Positions 5,556 to 6,413 of a stretch of 6,413 bases of DNA are shown piece by piece (within the stretch, counting starts at the first letter, position 1; each line of letters opens with the position of its first letter). The notes beneath the pieces are model-generated. The model saw only the letters and a program-made list of their open reading frames with translations. It was not told the DNA's origin and searched no databases. The stretch spans positions 1 through 6,413 of the forward strand of contig JABDLQ010000105.1 in assembly GCA_013002925.1 (NCBI GenBank), given 5' to 3'. The position numbers were made by a program, and so were the translations under genes. The stretch is from Gammaproteobacteria bacterium (GTDB lineage Bacteria; Pseudomonadota; Gammaproteobacteria; Steroidobacterales; SZUA-146).

Positions 5556-6413
5556 ATGCGACTAACACTTTCTATGCGCCTGCTGCGCCTGATAATGATC
5601 ATTATTCCTTCCATTGTGCTGATCGTCGGTTGTGGTGAGGGAAGCGGGAAAGAAGTCATTGAAGGAACACCATCGCCGGCCATCACAGGCGTGCTGCTGG
5701 ATGCACCGCTGGCGGGAGTCGAATGGGAGAACTCAGGGGGCGATTTGTCGGGAGTCACCAACGCAAGTGGTGAGTTTCAGTACCGACAGTTTGAAACGGT
5801 CACCTTCAAGATTGGTGGCATTGTGCTCGGCACCGCTGCGGGAGCGCCGTTTGTCACGCCAGTGGAACTGACCGGTAGCACGAACCCCACCGATCAGGCG
5901 GCTGTCAACCAGTTTGTGTTGTTGCAGAGCCTCGATGAAGACGGTGATGCATCCAATGGCATCGTGATCAGTGATGCCACCCGCACCCGTGCGGCTGGAA
6001 CCTCAATTGATTTTAAGGCGACGAATTTTGGGACGCTGGTGGCGGCAGTCGTCGCGGCTGTCGGCGAACCCGGCAGCACCGTAGTCAGCGAATCAGATGC
6101 CTTGCAGCATTTTTTCGAAACCTATTTGTCCATGGGTGGGGAGTCCGTACTGGGTTTTCCGTTTCCTGGTTTTGCATCCTCTGATTTTACATTGGTGTTC
6201 TCGGATGAGTTTAATACCGGCACCGCTCCGTCGCCGTCGAAATGGACGGTCGAAACCGGTTACGGACCGAACAACGATGGGTGGGGCAACAACGAGTGGC
6301 AGCTCTACACCAACTCCGCGGATAACGTTCGTGTCGAAGGTGGCAACCTGGTGCTGTCAGCGCAGTGCCCGACGCCCCCATGCGGCGTACGGGACGGCAC
6401 GGTGACCTCCGGC
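5556..6413 (+). CDS. GH16 glucanase lipoprotein with N-terminal accessory module (3' end beyond window)
   Basis: Open from the ATG at 5556 to the last base, 286 codons, so the gene is cut by the window edge. A GAGA ribosome binding site lies eight bases before the start. Residues 1-26 are a lipoprotein signal with lipobox IVGC (Cys26). A low-complexity linker leads to a module at about 42-200. It starts ITGVLLDAPLAGVEW, has a GVTNASGEFQY turn like beta-sandwich repeats, and contains LQSLDEDGDASNGI with a D-x-D-G-D loop (127-131) that resembles a calcium site. I recall similar modules at the front of gammaproteobacterial surface lipoproteins but cannot name the family. From about 212, FTLVFSDEFNTG, then SKWTVETGYG, then GWGNNEWQLYT and VEGGNLVLSA are the opening strands of a laminarinase-type GH16. 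The catalytic ExDxxE motif would lie downstream, so activity is unproven. The gene faces an elaborate upstream control region. Confidence 0.88.
   Translation, partial: MRLTLSMRLLRLIMIIIPSIVLIVGCGEGSGKEVIEGTPSPAITGVLLDAPLAGVEWENSGGDLSGVTNASGEFQYRQFETVTFKIGGIVLGTAAGAPFVTPVELTGSTNPTDQAAVNQFVLLQSLDEDGDASNGIVISDATRTRAAGTSIDFKATNFGTLVAAVVAAVGEPGSTVVSESDALQHFFETYLSMGGESVLGFPFPGFASSDFTLVFSDEFNTGTAPSPSKWTVETGYGPNNDGWGNNEWQLYTNSADNVRVEGGNLVLSAQCPTPPCGVRDGTVTSG

Noticed and set aside
6097..6405. Plus-strand 102-codon open frame near the right edge
   Set aside because: It is out of frame with the GH16 lipoprotein, whose GH16 opening motifs cover the same bases.

Overview
The window looks like part of a beta-1,3-glucan (laminarin-type) degradation locus from a Gram-negative bacterium. 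A marine gammaproteobacterium is my best guess. It rests on three lipoprotein signal peptides with outer-membrane-type sorting residues, GcvA-like LysR regulators and the enzyme set, not on any marker gene, so the taxonomy is an inference. All five genes lie on the + strand, and no RNA gene, insertion sequence or CRISPR array was seen.

Layout: (1) 1-293 is non-coding upstream DNA with a weak promoter candidate and a good ribosome binding site. (2) 294-1616 encodes a lipoprotein with an N-terminal malectin-like (CBM57-like) domain and a C-terminal GH16 endo-glucanase domain. (3) 1617-2061 is a 445-bp gap with little recognisable content. (4) 2062-2958 is LysR regulator 1. (5) 2959-3207 is a short gap with inverted repeats. 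(6) 3208-4236 is a GH17 beta-1,3-glucanase lipoprotein. (7) 4265-5158 is LysR regulator 2, only 28 bp behind the GH17 gene and about 47% identical to regulator 1 by hand count. (8) 5159-5555 is a 397-bp intergenic region crowded with inverted repeats. (9) 5556-6413 is the start of a third lipoprotein, with an unfamiliar N-terminal module and the beginning of a second GH16 domain; it runs off the window end and its catalytic residues lie outside.

Working together: the two GH16 enzymes and the GH17 enzyme are predicted to sit on the outer membrane and cut beta-1,3-glucan into oligosaccharides, with the malectin-like domain helping to hold glucan. The two paralogous LysR proteins are the obvious candidates to control the locus. 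No transporter (TonB-dependent receptor, inner-membrane permease), kinase or intracellular beta-glucosidase is in the window, so uptake and final breakdown must be encoded elsewhere or just beyond it.

The most interesting part is the regulation. Two related LysR genes alternate with the glucanase genes in the same orientation, instead of one divergent regulator. The 397-bp region before the last gene carries a textbook LysR-type box (7-bp arms around T-N11-A), a pair of near-identical TGACA-N4-TGTCA palindromes 39 bp apart, one of them overlapping a consensus -35 element, and a strong excess of the TGTCA pentamer.
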